Source: Bacillus kwashiorkori (GTDB lineage Bacteria; Bacillota; Bacilli; Bacillales; Caldibacillaceae). From it: 37,500 bases of DNA. The stretch is from assembly GCF_001375515.1 (NCBI RefSeq), contig NZ_CTDX01000006.1, positions 1-37,500 on the forward strand. The letters are read 5' to 3'. The notes under the pieces were generated by a model. That model did no database searches. It was not told the origin of the DNA and saw only the letters and a program-made list of their open reading frames with translations. Below are positions 16,403 to 24,458 of the stretch, piece by piece. A program made the translations under genes and the position numbers. The first letter of the stretch is position 1. Each line of letters starts with the position of its first letter.

Positions 16403-18025
16403 ATGGATTTTAGTAAGAGGAAATTGAATATTGTTTTTTGGATTTCAGCATTAACAATTGGAGCTGTCGTTGTCATTGGGATACTGTTTCCGAATAAATT
16501 TGCAAGAGCGGCTAACGTAGCCTTTAATTTTACGACAGGTAATTTTGGTTGGTTTTATATGCTGTTAACGATCGGGATTGTATTTTTTCTCTTTTATTTA
16601 GCTTTTAGTAAATTTGGCAGAATTAAGCTAGGTGGAGATGACGAGAAACCCGAGTTTCATTTATTTTCTTGGATCGGTATGTTATTTTCCTGTGGATTAG
16701 GGATAGGACTTGTGTTTTACGGAGTGGGTGAGCCGATGAGCCACTTTTTTACTCCTCCCTTTAACAGCATTGAAGGGCAATCGGAACAGGCAGCAAGAGT
16801 CGGGATGGGCTATACGTTCTTCCATTATGGAGTAAGTATTTGGTCCATTTATGCAATTGTTGGGCTTGCAATGGCTTATTTTCAGTTTAGAAAAAAGAAA
16901 AATGGGCTAATTTCCACATCTTTAGAACCGATGATTGGACAGAAAAAGCGGTCCAAACCGTTCAAGAATATAATAAATATATTAGCTGTTACTGCAACGG
17001 TAATGGGTGTTGCCACTTCTCTCGGTTTAGGAATATTGCAAACAAATGGTGGTCTTAACGCTGTTTTTAGTGTCCCCATTGGTATTGGAACACAATTGGT
17101 GATTATTATAATTCTGACAGTACTATATATAGCATCTTCTTATACCGGTGTAAATAAAGGAATAAAATGGTTAAGTAATTTGAATATGATATTGGCATTT
17201 GCCTTAATGGTTTTTGTCTTTTTCACAGGACCGACAGTGTTTATTTTAGAGACAATAACGGTAGGTCTTGGCGATTACATTACGAACTTTATTACTTATA
17301 GTTTTCGGATGACGCCATATACTGGAAATGATTGGATTATGGATTGGACAGTATTTTATTGGGCATGGACGATTGCATGGTCGCCATTTGTCGGCGCCTT
17401 TATTGCAAGAATTTCTCGCGGTAGAACGATACGGGAGTTTGTATTCGGAGTGGCGATTGCACCACCTGCAATATCTTTTCTTTGGTTCGGCATCTTTGGT
17501 GGTACAGCTATCTATATGGACTTGTTCGAAGGAGCAAACATAGCTACGGCAGTTAACAATGATATAACTAGCGCTGTTTTTACGATGTTTGATGGTATGC
17601 CTTTTTCATCCATTTTATCTATCATGGTGATTATTCTTATTTTCACCTTCCTCATTACCTCTGCCGATTCTGCAACATATATTTTAAGCAGTATGACAAC
17701 AGGGGGAATTTTGAACCCGCCTGTCGGAGTAAAAGTTGTATGGGGAGTTTTAATTAGCGGGATTGCTACGGTTTTATTGTTTAGCAGTGGATTTTCTGGT
17801 TTACAAACAGCATCGCTCGTCTCTGCTCTTCCGTTTGGCGTGGTCATATTATTCATGATGATTTCACTCTTCAAAGTTTTACGGAACGATTCGATTCCAG
17901 AACGAGTCGTGAAGGAAGTAGTGAAAAAAGACAAACAAGCGAAACAAGCGAAACAAAAGCTACCTAATCAAAAAGTGGCAGCTCATGTCTTAACTAGCTT
18001 GAACGTCCAAAGCAAACATGATTAA
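16403..18025 (+). CDS. BCCT-family osmoprotectant transporter (OpuD/BetL-like)
   Basis: Secondary transporter of the betaine-choline-carnitine family, which imports glycine betaine or similar compounds with sodium during osmotic stress. It has 540 residues and about 12 transmembrane helices. The ATG at 16403 follows GAAAGGAAGAG; a TTG one codon earlier is less likely. Family signatures include NFGWFYML, DEKPEFHLFSWIGMLFSCG, IGLVFYGVGEPMSHF, and the helix-8 substrate box WTVFYWAWTIAWSPFVGAF followed by ISRGRTIREF. The basic, glutamine-rich C-terminal tail (about 505-540, KQAKQAKQKLPNQK) resembles the regulatory tails of other BCCT carriers. Exact substrate cannot be read from sequence. Confidence 0.9.
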   Translation: MDFSKRKLNIVFWISALTIGAVVVIGILFPNKFARAANVAFNFTTGNFGWFYMLLTIGIVFFLFYLAFSKFGRIKLGGDDEKPEFHLFSWIGMLFSCGLGIGLVFYGVGEPMSHFFTPPFNSIEGQSEQAARVGMGYTFFHYGVSIWSIYAIVGLAMAYFQFRKKKNGLISTSLEPMIGQKKRSKPFKNIINILAVTATVMGVATSLGLGILQTNGGLNAVFSVPIGIGTQLVIIIILTVLYIASSYTGVNKGIKWLSNLNMILAFALMVFVFFTGPTVFILETITVGLGDYITNFITYSFRMTPYTGNDWIMDWTVFYWAWTIAWSPFVGAFIARISRGRTIREFVFGVAIAPPAISFLWFGIFGGTAIYMDLFEGANIATAVNNDITSAVFTMFDGMPFSSILSIMVIILIFTFLITSADSATYILSSMTTGGILNPPVGVKVVWGVLISGIATVLLFSSGFSGLQTASLVSALPFGVVILFMMISLFKVLRNDSIPERVVKEVVKKDKQAKQAKQKLPNQKVAAHVLTSLNVQSKHD

Positions 18026-18040
18026 TGAATGTTTATTTTA

Positions 18041-18071
18041 GGCTAACACTACTATAGTGTTGGCCTTTTTT
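18041..18071 (+). terminator. Terminator after the BCCT gene
   Basis: GGCTAACACTA pairs with TAGTGTTGGCC (one T-G), followed by T6. The next 370 bases (18072-18444) hold no gene or repeat that I can see. Confidence 0.92.
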
Positions 18072-18444
18072 GAATTAAATTTTTCATATATTTATAAAAA
18101 AATGTATAACAAATTTCCCCACTCTACTTTGAGAAAATTAAACAGGAATTACGGTTGATCCCCACTAGATAAAAGTCTAAATGGAATTCTCTATACACAA
18201 TATTTTGCAAAACAAATCATCGCTTATGGATTGGTTAGCAAGTGTTAAAAACAAATATTAACTTTTAAAGGATGTAGCAAAACATCTAATAATAAATTCT
18301 AATTAATCGTTAATTTTTGAGCACACTATATAAAAAGATAGCACTAGAAAATCAACAAACTTAGCAAAGCTCCTCAATAAAAAAGTTTCTTCCCGATATT
18401 TCTTGATAGAGGAACGGATACTAAGTGAAAGCGATTCATTAATA

Positions 18445-18483
18445 TTTACATATTCTTTACAATTGCTTTATTATTCATTAACA
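18445..18483 (+). promoter_or_regulatory. PhoP-box array upstream of pstS
   Basis: TTTACA at 18445, TTTACA at 18456, TTTATT at 18467 and TTAACA at 18478 are spaced exactly 11 bases apart. This is the TT(A/C/T)ACA direct-repeat arrangement bound by PhoP in Bacillus, four sites for two dimers. A further TTTACA at 18498 is out of phase. A -10-like TATTCT lies near 18493. The pst operon would thus be switched on by phosphate starvation through PhoPR. Confidence 0.88.
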
Positions 18484-18535
18484 ATCAAACGTTATTCTTT
18501 ACATAGAGGAATGAAGAGAGCCTTAGGAGGTTAAT

Positions 18536-19375
18536 ATGAAACGTAAAATCAACCAGCTTATCGTCTTAATTAGTATATTCGTCTTATTATCAGCTTGTGG
18601 TAATGGTAACGGTAATAACGCTGGGGGAGTAAATGGTAATGCACAAACTCTAGCTATATCAGGCTCCACATCTGTCGGTCCTTTAGCCGAAAAGTTAGCA
18701 GTGGAATATGAAAAGAAAAATGAAGGGTTAAAAATAGAAATTAATCAAATTGGCTCTTCCGCAGGTATTACAAATGCCTTAAATGGCGTTTCTGAAATAG
18801 GAATGTCCTCTCGTGATTTATCAGAAGATGAGAAGGCTAGTGGCTTACAAGAAACAGTTATCGCCTATGACGGAATTGTTGTCATTACGCATCCTTCTAA
18901 TGAAATTAAAGATATTACCATTGAACAAGTAAGAGATATCTTTACTGGAAAAATCACGAACTGGAAAGAATTAGGTGGATCCGACTTAGAAATCGTTGTT
19001 GTTTCTCGGGAAGACGGTTCGGGATCTCGGGATGCTTTCCAAGAAATTGTTGGTTACAGTTCTGGACAATTAGTTAAAAGTGCTATCGTCGCAAGTGGGA
19101 ATGGAAACATAAAAACAACCGTTGCTACGAATAAACATGCAGTAGGTTTTATTTCCTTTGAGTATATAGATACTTCCATTAATCCATTAAAAATAAATGG
19201 AGTTGAAGCTACTGCTGAAAATGTGCTGAATCAAAAATATCAATTATCACGTCCATTTTTATTTGTTCATCTAGAAGATAATTTAACGAAAAACGGACAA
19301 AGTTTCATTGATTATGTTTTAAGTTCAGATGGACAAAGTATTGTTAGTGATTCGGGAGCTATCCCATTAAAATAG
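18536..19375 (+). CDS. pstS: Phosphate ABC transporter substrate-binding lipoprotein PstS
   Basis: High-affinity phosphate-binding lipoprotein, 279 residues. The signal peptide ends in lipobox LSAC (Cys21), followed by a Gly/Asn-rich linker that tethers it to the membrane. Ligand-binding blocks of PstS are visible: ISGSTSVGPLAEKLA, SSAGITNALNGVSEIGMSSR, VREDGSGSRDAFQE (here VSREDGSGSRDAF) and the TVATNKHAVGFISFEYID region. ATG follows GGAGG 5 bases upstream. First gene of pstSCAB-phoU behind the PhoP-box array. Confidence 0.95.
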   Translation: MKRKINQLIVLISIFVLLSACGNGNGNNAGGVNGNAQTLAISGSTSVGPLAEKLAVEYEKKNEGLKIEINQIGSSAGITNALNGVSEIGMSSRDLSEDEKASGLQETVIAYDGIVVITHPSNEIKDITIEQVRDIFTGKITNWKELGGSDLEIVVVSREDGSGSRDAFQEIVGYSSGQLVKSAIVASGNGNIKTTVATNKHAVGFISFEYIDTSINPLKINGVEATAENVLNQKYQLSRPFLFVHLEDNLTKNGQSFIDYVLSSDGQSIVSDSGAIPLK

Positions 19376-19418
19376 TATTTCTAAAGAAGTGGTATTCAAC
19401 GAGGACGGAGGAATTCAA

Positions 19419-20333
19419 ATGTCCAAGGAAATTTTAAACATAGATAAATATCAAACAAATAAATCGAATAGAAAAAAATATATATTGGAGAAACTTTCAG
19501 GGAGAGTCTTTTTGTTTTGTGCCCTAATTTCTGTGATTAGTTTAATCTTAATCATTGCTTTTGTCTTTTACAAAGGTTCTCATCCTTTCGTTGCGGAAGG
19601 GTATAGTTTTCTTCAGTTTTTAACTGGTAAAGATTGGGTCCCAAGTGAAGATAAATATGGCGTTCTGCCAATGATTGTTGCATCCATTTTTGGAACAATT
19701 GGTGCGCTGATTATTGGCGTTCCGATTGGATTATTTACAGCCATTTTATTAGCAGAAATAGTTCCAAAACCAATGGCAAAAATAATTTCCTCAGCGGTCC
19801 AATTGTTAGCGGGAATTCCTTCTGTTCTATATGGGGTTTTTGGATTGGCGGTTATCGTTCCATTTTTGCAAAATAGCTTTGGTTTAGCGAAAGGACAAAG
19901 TTTAATCGCAGTCATTTTCGTTTTAGCTATTATGATGTTGCCGACTGTAGTTACAGTTGCTGAAACAGCCATTCGTGCAGTGCCCCAATCATATCGAGAA
20001 GGATCTTTAGCCCTTGGAGTTTCTGAAATTGGTACTATTTTTAAAGTAGTTATACCGGCAGCAAAGTCGGGTATTATGACAGCAATTGTTCTCGGTATGG
20101 GGAGAGCAATTGGAGAGACGATGGCAGTTATTTTAGTAGCGGGAAATAGTTTGTTAATCCCTACTAGTTTGACCGATAGTGTTAGGCCATTAACAACTAA
20201 TATCGCACTTGAAATGGGGTATGCCTCTGGGATTCATCAAGAAATGCTCTTTGCAACAGGTATTATTTTATTTTCGTTTATTTTAATATTAAATTTCGTA
20301 TTAGCAAGACTTAGTGCGAAAGGCGGTCATTAA
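19419..20333 (+). CDS. pstC: Phosphate ABC transporter permease PstC
   Basis: One of the two membrane subunits of the phosphate importer. It has 304 residues from ATG 19419, chosen because GGACGGAGG precedes it by 7 bases. There are six transmembrane helices. The permease coupling loop AVPQSYREGSLALGVSEIGTI and the downstream VVIPAAKSGIMTAIVLGMGRAIGETMAV are diagnostic for PstC. It is separated from pstS by 43 bases and from the pstA start by one base. Confidence 0.94.
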   Translation: MSKEILNIDKYQTNKSNRKKYILEKLSGRVFLFCALISVISLILIIAFVFYKGSHPFVAEGYSFLQFLTGKDWVPSEDKYGVLPMIVASIFGTIGALIIGVPIGLFTAILLAEIVPKPMAKIISSAVQLLAGIPSVLYGVFGLAVIVPFLQNSFGLAKGQSLIAVIFVLAIMMLPTVVTVAETAIRAVPQSYREGSLALGVSEIGTIFKVVIPAAKSGIMTAIVLGMGRAIGETMAVILVAGNSLLIPTSLTDSVRPLTTNIALEMGYASGIHQEMLFATGIILFSFILILNFVLARLSAKGGH

Positions 20334-20334
20334 G

Positions 20335-21159
20335 TTGAATAAAGTGAAAGATCGTATTTTATTAAGTTTACTTATATGCGCTGGATTAATAACGGTAGGC
20401 ATTCTTGTAGTTATCGTAGGTTTTATTTTTTATAAAGGCATTGGACATATAAGCTTTGATTTTATTTTTAATGATTATTCACCAACGAGTGGCGGCGGTA
20501 TTTGGCCAATGATTATTACAACAATTTATACGATTATTATTTCTTTAGCTATTGCTACACCGATAGGTATTTTAGCTGCTGTATATTTACAAGAATATGC
20601 AAAACAGGGAAGACTCGTGAAAATTATTCGCTTTGCAACAGAAAGTTTAACTGGTATTCCCTCCATCATTTACGGATTATTTGGGGCTGTGTTTTTTGTT
20701 GCTACTATGAAAATGGGCCTGTCCATTATTTCTGCTTCATTAACATTAACAATTATTATATTACCGGTTGTTATCCGTACTACTGAAGAGTCACTAAAGA
20801 CGGTTCCCCAGTCATACCGGGAAGGATCACTCGCACTAGGAACTACAAAATTGCAGACATTATATAAAGTTGTTTTACCTAGCGCAATGCCAGGAATATT
20901 GTCAGGTGTCATTCTTTCAATGGGGAGAATCATCGGTGAATCGGCAGCAATTTTTCTAACAGCTGGTACCGTTGCTGCGATGCCGGAAAGTATTTTCTCG
21001 TCAGCAAGAACATTAACAGTTCATTCCTTTTTAGTTACTCAAGAAGCAGGCAATATTGAATTGGCGGCAGCTATTGGGATTGTACTAATCGTGTTAATTT
21101 TAACGTTGAATTTTGGGGCAACTTTTATTTCAAAAAAGTTAAATAAGGCAAACTACTAA
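20335..21159 (+). CDS. pstA: Phosphate ABC transporter permease PstA
   Basis: Second membrane subunit, 274 residues. I use the TTG at 20335, one base after the pstC stop, with AAAGGCGG about 9 bases upstream inside pstC. An earlier in-frame GTG (20314) would lie within pstC without a ribosome site. Signature coupling loop KTVPQSYREGSLALGTTKLQTLYKVVLPSAMPGILSG and GRIIGESAAIFLTAG match PstA. It forms the heteromeric pore with PstC. Confidence 0.93.
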   Translation: MNKVKDRILLSLLICAGLITVGILVVIVGFIFYKGIGHISFDFIFNDYSPTSGGGIWPMIITTIYTIIISLAIATPIGILAAVYLQEYAKQGRLVKIIRFATESLTGIPSIIYGLFGAVFFVATMKMGLSIISASLTLTIIILPVVIRTTEESLKTVPQSYREGSLALGTTKLQTLYKVVLPSAMPGILSGVILSMGRIIGESAAIFLTAGTVAAMPESIFSSARTLTVHSFLVTQEAGNIELAAAIGIVLIVLILTLNFGATFISKKLNKANY

Positions 21160-21174
21160 GAGGGGAGATTGAAG

Positions 21175-21996
21175 ATGAGCGTATCTGAGCATGTATTACA
21201 AAAATATAAAAGAGATAAATCTCCTATTTTGAATCGCCTAGATGGAAAAACAAAAATCAAAGTGGAGAACTTAAATTTGTTTTACGGAGAAAAGCAAGCA
21301 TTATTTGATGTGTCTATTGACATTAAGGAAAAAGAAATTACTGCTTTAATCGGTCCTTCCGGTTGTGGAAAATCAACCTTTTTACGAACATTAAACCGAA
21401 TGAATGATTTAATCGATAGTGTAAAAATTAATGGGAAAATTATCATTGATGGTGAAGATATTTATAAATCAAATGATGTCATTAAATTACGAACAAAGGT
21501 AGGTATGGTGTTTCAAAAACCAAATCTTTTTCCGATGAGTATATTTGATAATATTGCTTACGGGCCAAGGATGCATGGGATTAAAAATAAAGGTAAGCTG
21601 GAACAAATTGTGGAGGAAAGTTTACGGAGTGCGGCGATTTGGGATGAGGTGAAGGACCGCCTCAAATCATCAGCTCTCGGATTATCAGGTGGACAACAGC
21701 AAAGAGTTGCTATTGCAAGAACGATTGCGATGAAGCCAGATGTTATTTTGATGGATGAACCGACTAGTGCATTGGATCCAATTTCAACGTTAAAAGTAGA
21801 AGAATTGTTAGCGCAAATGAAAGAAGATTTTACTATTGTCATTGTTACACATAATATGCAGCAAGCAGCACGAGTCTCGGATCGAACAGCATTTTTCTTA
21901 AATGGAGAAATAATTGAGTTTGATGAAACGAGCAAAATCTTTTCAACACCAACAGATCAAAGAACGGAAGACTATGTAACAGGTCGTTTCGGATGA
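21175..21996 (+). CDS. pstB: Phosphate ABC transporter ATPase PstB
   Basis: ATPase of the phosphate importer, 273 residues from ATG 21175 with AGGGGAG 7 bases upstream. It has Walker [11 protein letters not shown]-loop [20 protein letters not shown], signature LSGGQQQR, Walker [14 protein letters not shown] and the H-loop VTHNMQQA; the C-terminus [10 protein letters not shown] is typical of PstB. There is one ATPase here, whereas B. subtilis carries two (pstBA and pstBB). Confidence 0.96.
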   Translation: MSVSEHVLQKYKRDKSPILNRLDGKTKIKVENLNLFYGEKQALFDVSIDIKEKEITALIGPSGCGKSTFLRTLNRMNDLIDSVKINGKIIIDGEDIYKSNDVIKLRTKVGMVFQKPNLFPMSIFDNIAYGPRMHGIKNKGKLEQIVEESLRSAAIWDEVKDRLKSSALGLSGGQQQRVAIARTIAMKPDVILMDEPTSALDPISTLKVEELLAQMKEDFTIVIVTHNMQQAARVSDRTAFFLNGEIIEFDETSKIFSTPTDQRTEDYVTGRFG

Positions 21997-22010
21997 GGGG
22001 GAGGTAAATA

Positions 22011-22670
22011 ATGGTAGTTCGTGAAAATTTTGAACAGAGCTTAAAAGTACTTCAAGAGAAAATAATGGAAATGACAGAACTCACGGTATCGATGTTGGAA
22101 AAGTCATTTTATGCAATGAAAACACAAGATATAGAGGCATCACTGCGTGTGATGGAGGATGATAACGAAATTGATGAATTGGAAGAAGAAATTAATCATT
22201 TAGCAATTTGGTTAGTAGTGAAAGAGTCACCGGTTGCAAGAGATTTACGGATGATTATTGGAATTATAAAAATTTCCTCTGAGATTGAACGAATTGCAGA
22301 CTTTGGTGTAAATTTTGCAAAGTCAACCATTATTATGGGGAATGAAGATGAATTAATGGATGTATCCAAACTAGAACAAATGAAAGAAATTTGCATAACA
22401 ATGTTAAGAAAATCGTTAGTCTCTTTCTTTGACGGAGATCTTGCTCTGGCTAAACAAGTAGGAGATATGGATGATGAAATTGATGATTTGAGTGACCAAA
22501 CTTATAAAGAATTCACGAAATATTTAAGCGAGAATCCTGAAAAAACAAACCAGATTGTACAATTGCTTCTTATTAATCGTTATCTTGAACGAATCGGTGA
22601 CCATATTACGAATATTGGTGAAAGTGCAGCATATTTAATCAAAGGGAGAATGTATGATTTGAATCAATAA
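22011..22670 (+). CDS. phoU: Phosphate transport regulator PhoU
   Basis: Helical-bundle protein of 219 residues made of two PhoU repeats (about 10-100 and 115-205). Each shows the acidic metal-binding pattern: DNEIDELEEEINHLAI in the first and DMDDEIDDLSDQTYKEF in the second, with the family stretches RDLRMIIGIIKISSEIERIADFG and INRYLERIGDHITNIGE. It links Pst transport to PhoR signalling and phosphate homeostasis. ATG follows GAGGGGGAGG, 14 bases after pstB. Its presence in the operon differs from B. subtilis, whose pst operon lacks phoU, to my knowledge. Confidence 0.95.
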   Translation: MVVRENFEQSLKVLQEKIMEMTELTVSMLEKSFYAMKTQDIEASLRVMEDDNEIDELEEEINHLAIWLVVKESPVARDLRMIIGIIKISSEIERIADFGVNFAKSTIIMGNEDELMDVSKLEQMKEICITMLRKSLVSFFDGDLALAKQVGDMDDEIDDLSDQTYKEFTKYLSENPEKTNQIVQLLLINRYLERIGDHITNIGESAAYLIKGRMYDLNQ

Positions 22671-22916
22671 AATTGAAAGGTTTGTTAAAATGGCTATAAG
22701 AAACATTTCTCCTAATAAGTCTCGTTAAGATGTCCGTTAGAAACGTTATTGGAGACATTTTTGACGTAGATACGAATGGAAATGTTCGCTATAATCGTTA
22801 TAAGGGGCAATTGGGTGACAGTTTTCTTAAGATTTATTTTTTAGAGGGTCCATAAGACTAAATTGTCAAAAACTGATTTTTGTCCTTTATAACAATTTTA
22901 CATAAAAGGAGTACAG

Positions 22917-23222
22917 ATGATTCCTATAGCTAAACAACCATATGTAAAAGTAACGAGAAAAATTGATGAATTGGATTTGAAGCAGAAAGTTGTGGAAGAG
23001 ATTCGCATGATGTATCTTTTCCTAGAAAAGATTACGACGGCATATCGTGAATTTCCGATAGAAGCAGTTTATGATATGTCCTTTAAACCGATTGGTCCAG
23101 TCGGAGGAATTCTATATTTGCATACGAATCACAACGTATATTCTTATACCGTGAACGAATCACCAAAAGACTTTATCGATGCATTTAAAAATATAAAAAG
23201 TTGTGGTAATGGCGGTTGTTAA
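22917..23222 (+). CDS. Small conserved-looking cytoplasmic protein downstream of phoU
   Basis: A 101-residue acidic/basic soluble protein with AAAAGGAG before ATG 22917. It has no signal peptide or membrane helix. Features are an N-terminal helix (KIDELDLKQKVVEEIRMMYLF), a central GPVGGILYLHTNHNVYSYTV strand region and a short Cys/Gly tail CGNGGC. I do not recognise the family. It lies 246 bases after phoU, too far for obvious coupling, but on the same strand and before a terminator, so it may be a late member of the pst regulon. In B. subtilis small genes of unknown function (yqzC, yqzD) also follow pst; whether this is related needs an alignment. Confidence 0.7.
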   Translation: MIPIAKQPYVKVTRKIDELDLKQKVVEEIRMMYLFLEKITTAYREFPIEAVYDMSFKPIGPVGGILYLHTNHNVYSYTVNESPKDFIDAFKNIKSCGNGGC

Positions 23223-23234
23223 ATATCTTCACTA

Positions 23235-23268
23235 AAAAAAGCGGCTAAAAATCATTTGCCGCTTTTTC
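23235..23268. terminator. Bidirectional terminator between convergent genes
   Basis: AAAAAAGCGGC pairs with GCCGCTTTTT across AAAAATCATTT-like loop sequence. A T run on one side and an A run on the other allow it to end both the plus-strand gene at 23222 and the minus-strand gene ending at 23299. Confidence 0.9.
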
Positions 23269-23298
23269 GTAGTGAAATGAAAAGAATTCACCTATACT

Positions 23299-23844
23299 TT
23301 ACGCTTCTTTTTGTTCGCTCCCGTCGTCTCGTATATAGACCCCTACGTTGTTTTCCTCTAGTGCTTCCAAAAAGCCTGTTTTATCTTTCAAATTATTAAT
23401 GGGGACATTAAATGCTGGAAATCCCATCCTGCGATTTGCTAAAAAAAGCTTTTTCTTTACACCAGAAAATTTGTTGAGATATTTATCTTCATCATGTAAA
23501 ATAAAGCCGATCATCGGTTGGCCTTTTACTTCATAAGGAATAATGCCGTCAATCTCTTCCCAAGGAATATACCCTACGGCAGGATAAAATGCCATAATCG
23601 TAATTCCTTGACTATTAATTATTACTGCTGGTTCTTTTTTTAGCGCTTTTTTCATGATAAATATTCCAACTGGTAATAAAATAATAGCAGTTAGAACAAA
23701 AACGATAAAAGCGATCATATCTTGTTCAAGTGTATTGAATGCGATATTTATCGATATACCACCAAATAAAACTGCTAACCCTAATGTGAGAAATGATAGG
23801 AAGAACATCCTCCCCCTTGCAAAATAAAAAAACTTTTCGTTCAT
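23299..23844 (-). CDS. STM3941-like membrane protein with two helices
   Basis: A 181-residue protein starting at the ATG ending at 23844 (MNEKFFYFARG), preceded on its strand by GATGAGGTGG with 4 bases spacing, a better start than the in-frame one at 23892. Two transmembrane helices (about 12-32 and 43-64) are followed by a soluble PH-like domain with an IPWEEIDGIIPYEV motif and FLEALEENN near the end. This two-helix plus GI-x-PWEEI layout is typical of the STM3941 family of unknown function. It is monocistronic. Confidence 0.7.
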   Translation of the reverse strand: MNEKFFYFARGRMFFLSFLTLGLAVLFGGISINIAFNTLEQDMIAFIVFVLTAIILLPVGIFIMKKALKKEPAVIINSQGITIMAFYPAVGYIPWEEIDGIIPYEVKGQPMIGFILHDEDKYLNKFSGVKKKLFLANRRMGFPAFNVPINNLKDKTGFLEALEENNVGVYIRDDGSEQKEA

Positions 23845-24182
23845 TTTCCACCTCATCCTCTTTTTTAAAAAATACATTTCTAAATTACGCACACGGTCAA
23901 TCCCCTACTTCTGTAAATACGTCTCAAGCCTAGCCATTAACGCCCCAAATACGTCTCATCGGGAAGTATCCCTTCTTGTTTTTTTAACCTTTATTTATTT
24001 AACTATAATCTTTTTTTTGTTTAACTTATATAGGTCTTAAGCATTGAAATGGCAACAAATACCGACATTTACCCTTTCGACTGGATAATTATTATTCAAC
24101 TTTACAAGGTTAGTACATTCATGTATTATTTGAATTAAAATACTTTACTGATTTTTCTTATTAAGTAACTGGGGGGATTAGG
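23845..24182. other. Divergent intergenic region
   Basis: About 340 AT-rich bases between divergent genes, which must hold the promoters for the STM3941-like gene and the first symporter operon. A short direct repeat AATACGTCTCA occurs at about 23914 and 23948. I find no convincing copy of the ACCATT repeat present at 28801. Confidence 0.45.
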
Positions 24183-24458
24183 TTGGATGTGCGACTACGG
24201 CAATTAATTCGGAAGAAAAATCGTATTCTTGGTCCGGCATTTCTATTTGCTTTGTTGTTTTATTTTTTACTTCCTTTATCTCTCATGTTTATTCCTGATA
24301 TTATGACACGTCCTAGCCTTTTTTATGGAATACCGTGGGCGTGGTTATATGCATTTTTGCAAATTCCAATGACTTGGTTACTTTGTTCGTTTTATCATTT
24401 GATAGCGGGAAAAGTAGAGAAGGAGATGGATACGGTGGAAAAGGAGGTAATGCATTGA
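24183..24458 (+). CDS. DUF485 small membrane protein (symporter partner)
   Basis: A 91-residue protein with TTG start at 24183, served by the G-rich GGGGGG about 6 bases upstream. Two transmembrane helices (about 18-37 and 50-70) are separated by a short outside loop, with charged ends, the pattern of DUF485 proteins (YjcH/YwcB) that are cotranscribed with acetate-type sodium:solute symporters. Its last 4 bases (TTGA) overlap the start of the symporter. Confidence 0.85.
   Translation: MDVRLRQLIRKKNRILGPAFLFALLFYFLLPLSLMFIPDIMTRPSLFYGIPWAWLYAFLQIPMTWLLCSFYHLIAGKVEKEMDTVEKEVMH

Noticed and set aside
20502..20786. Frame of 94 codons inside pstA
   Set aside because: Out-of-frame shadow of a well-supported gene, tyrosine- and cysteine-rich translation typical of AT-rich noise.
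22671..22916. Possible terminator GTCTC...GAGACATTTTT after phoU
   Set aside because: Only a five-base stem around a loop of about 30 bases; too weak to list as a feature.
24335..24454. Upstream start for the first symporter
   Set aside because: It would be read out of frame through the DUF485 gene, and the encoded head does not resemble symporter N-termini, while TTG 24455 has an ideal ribosome site.
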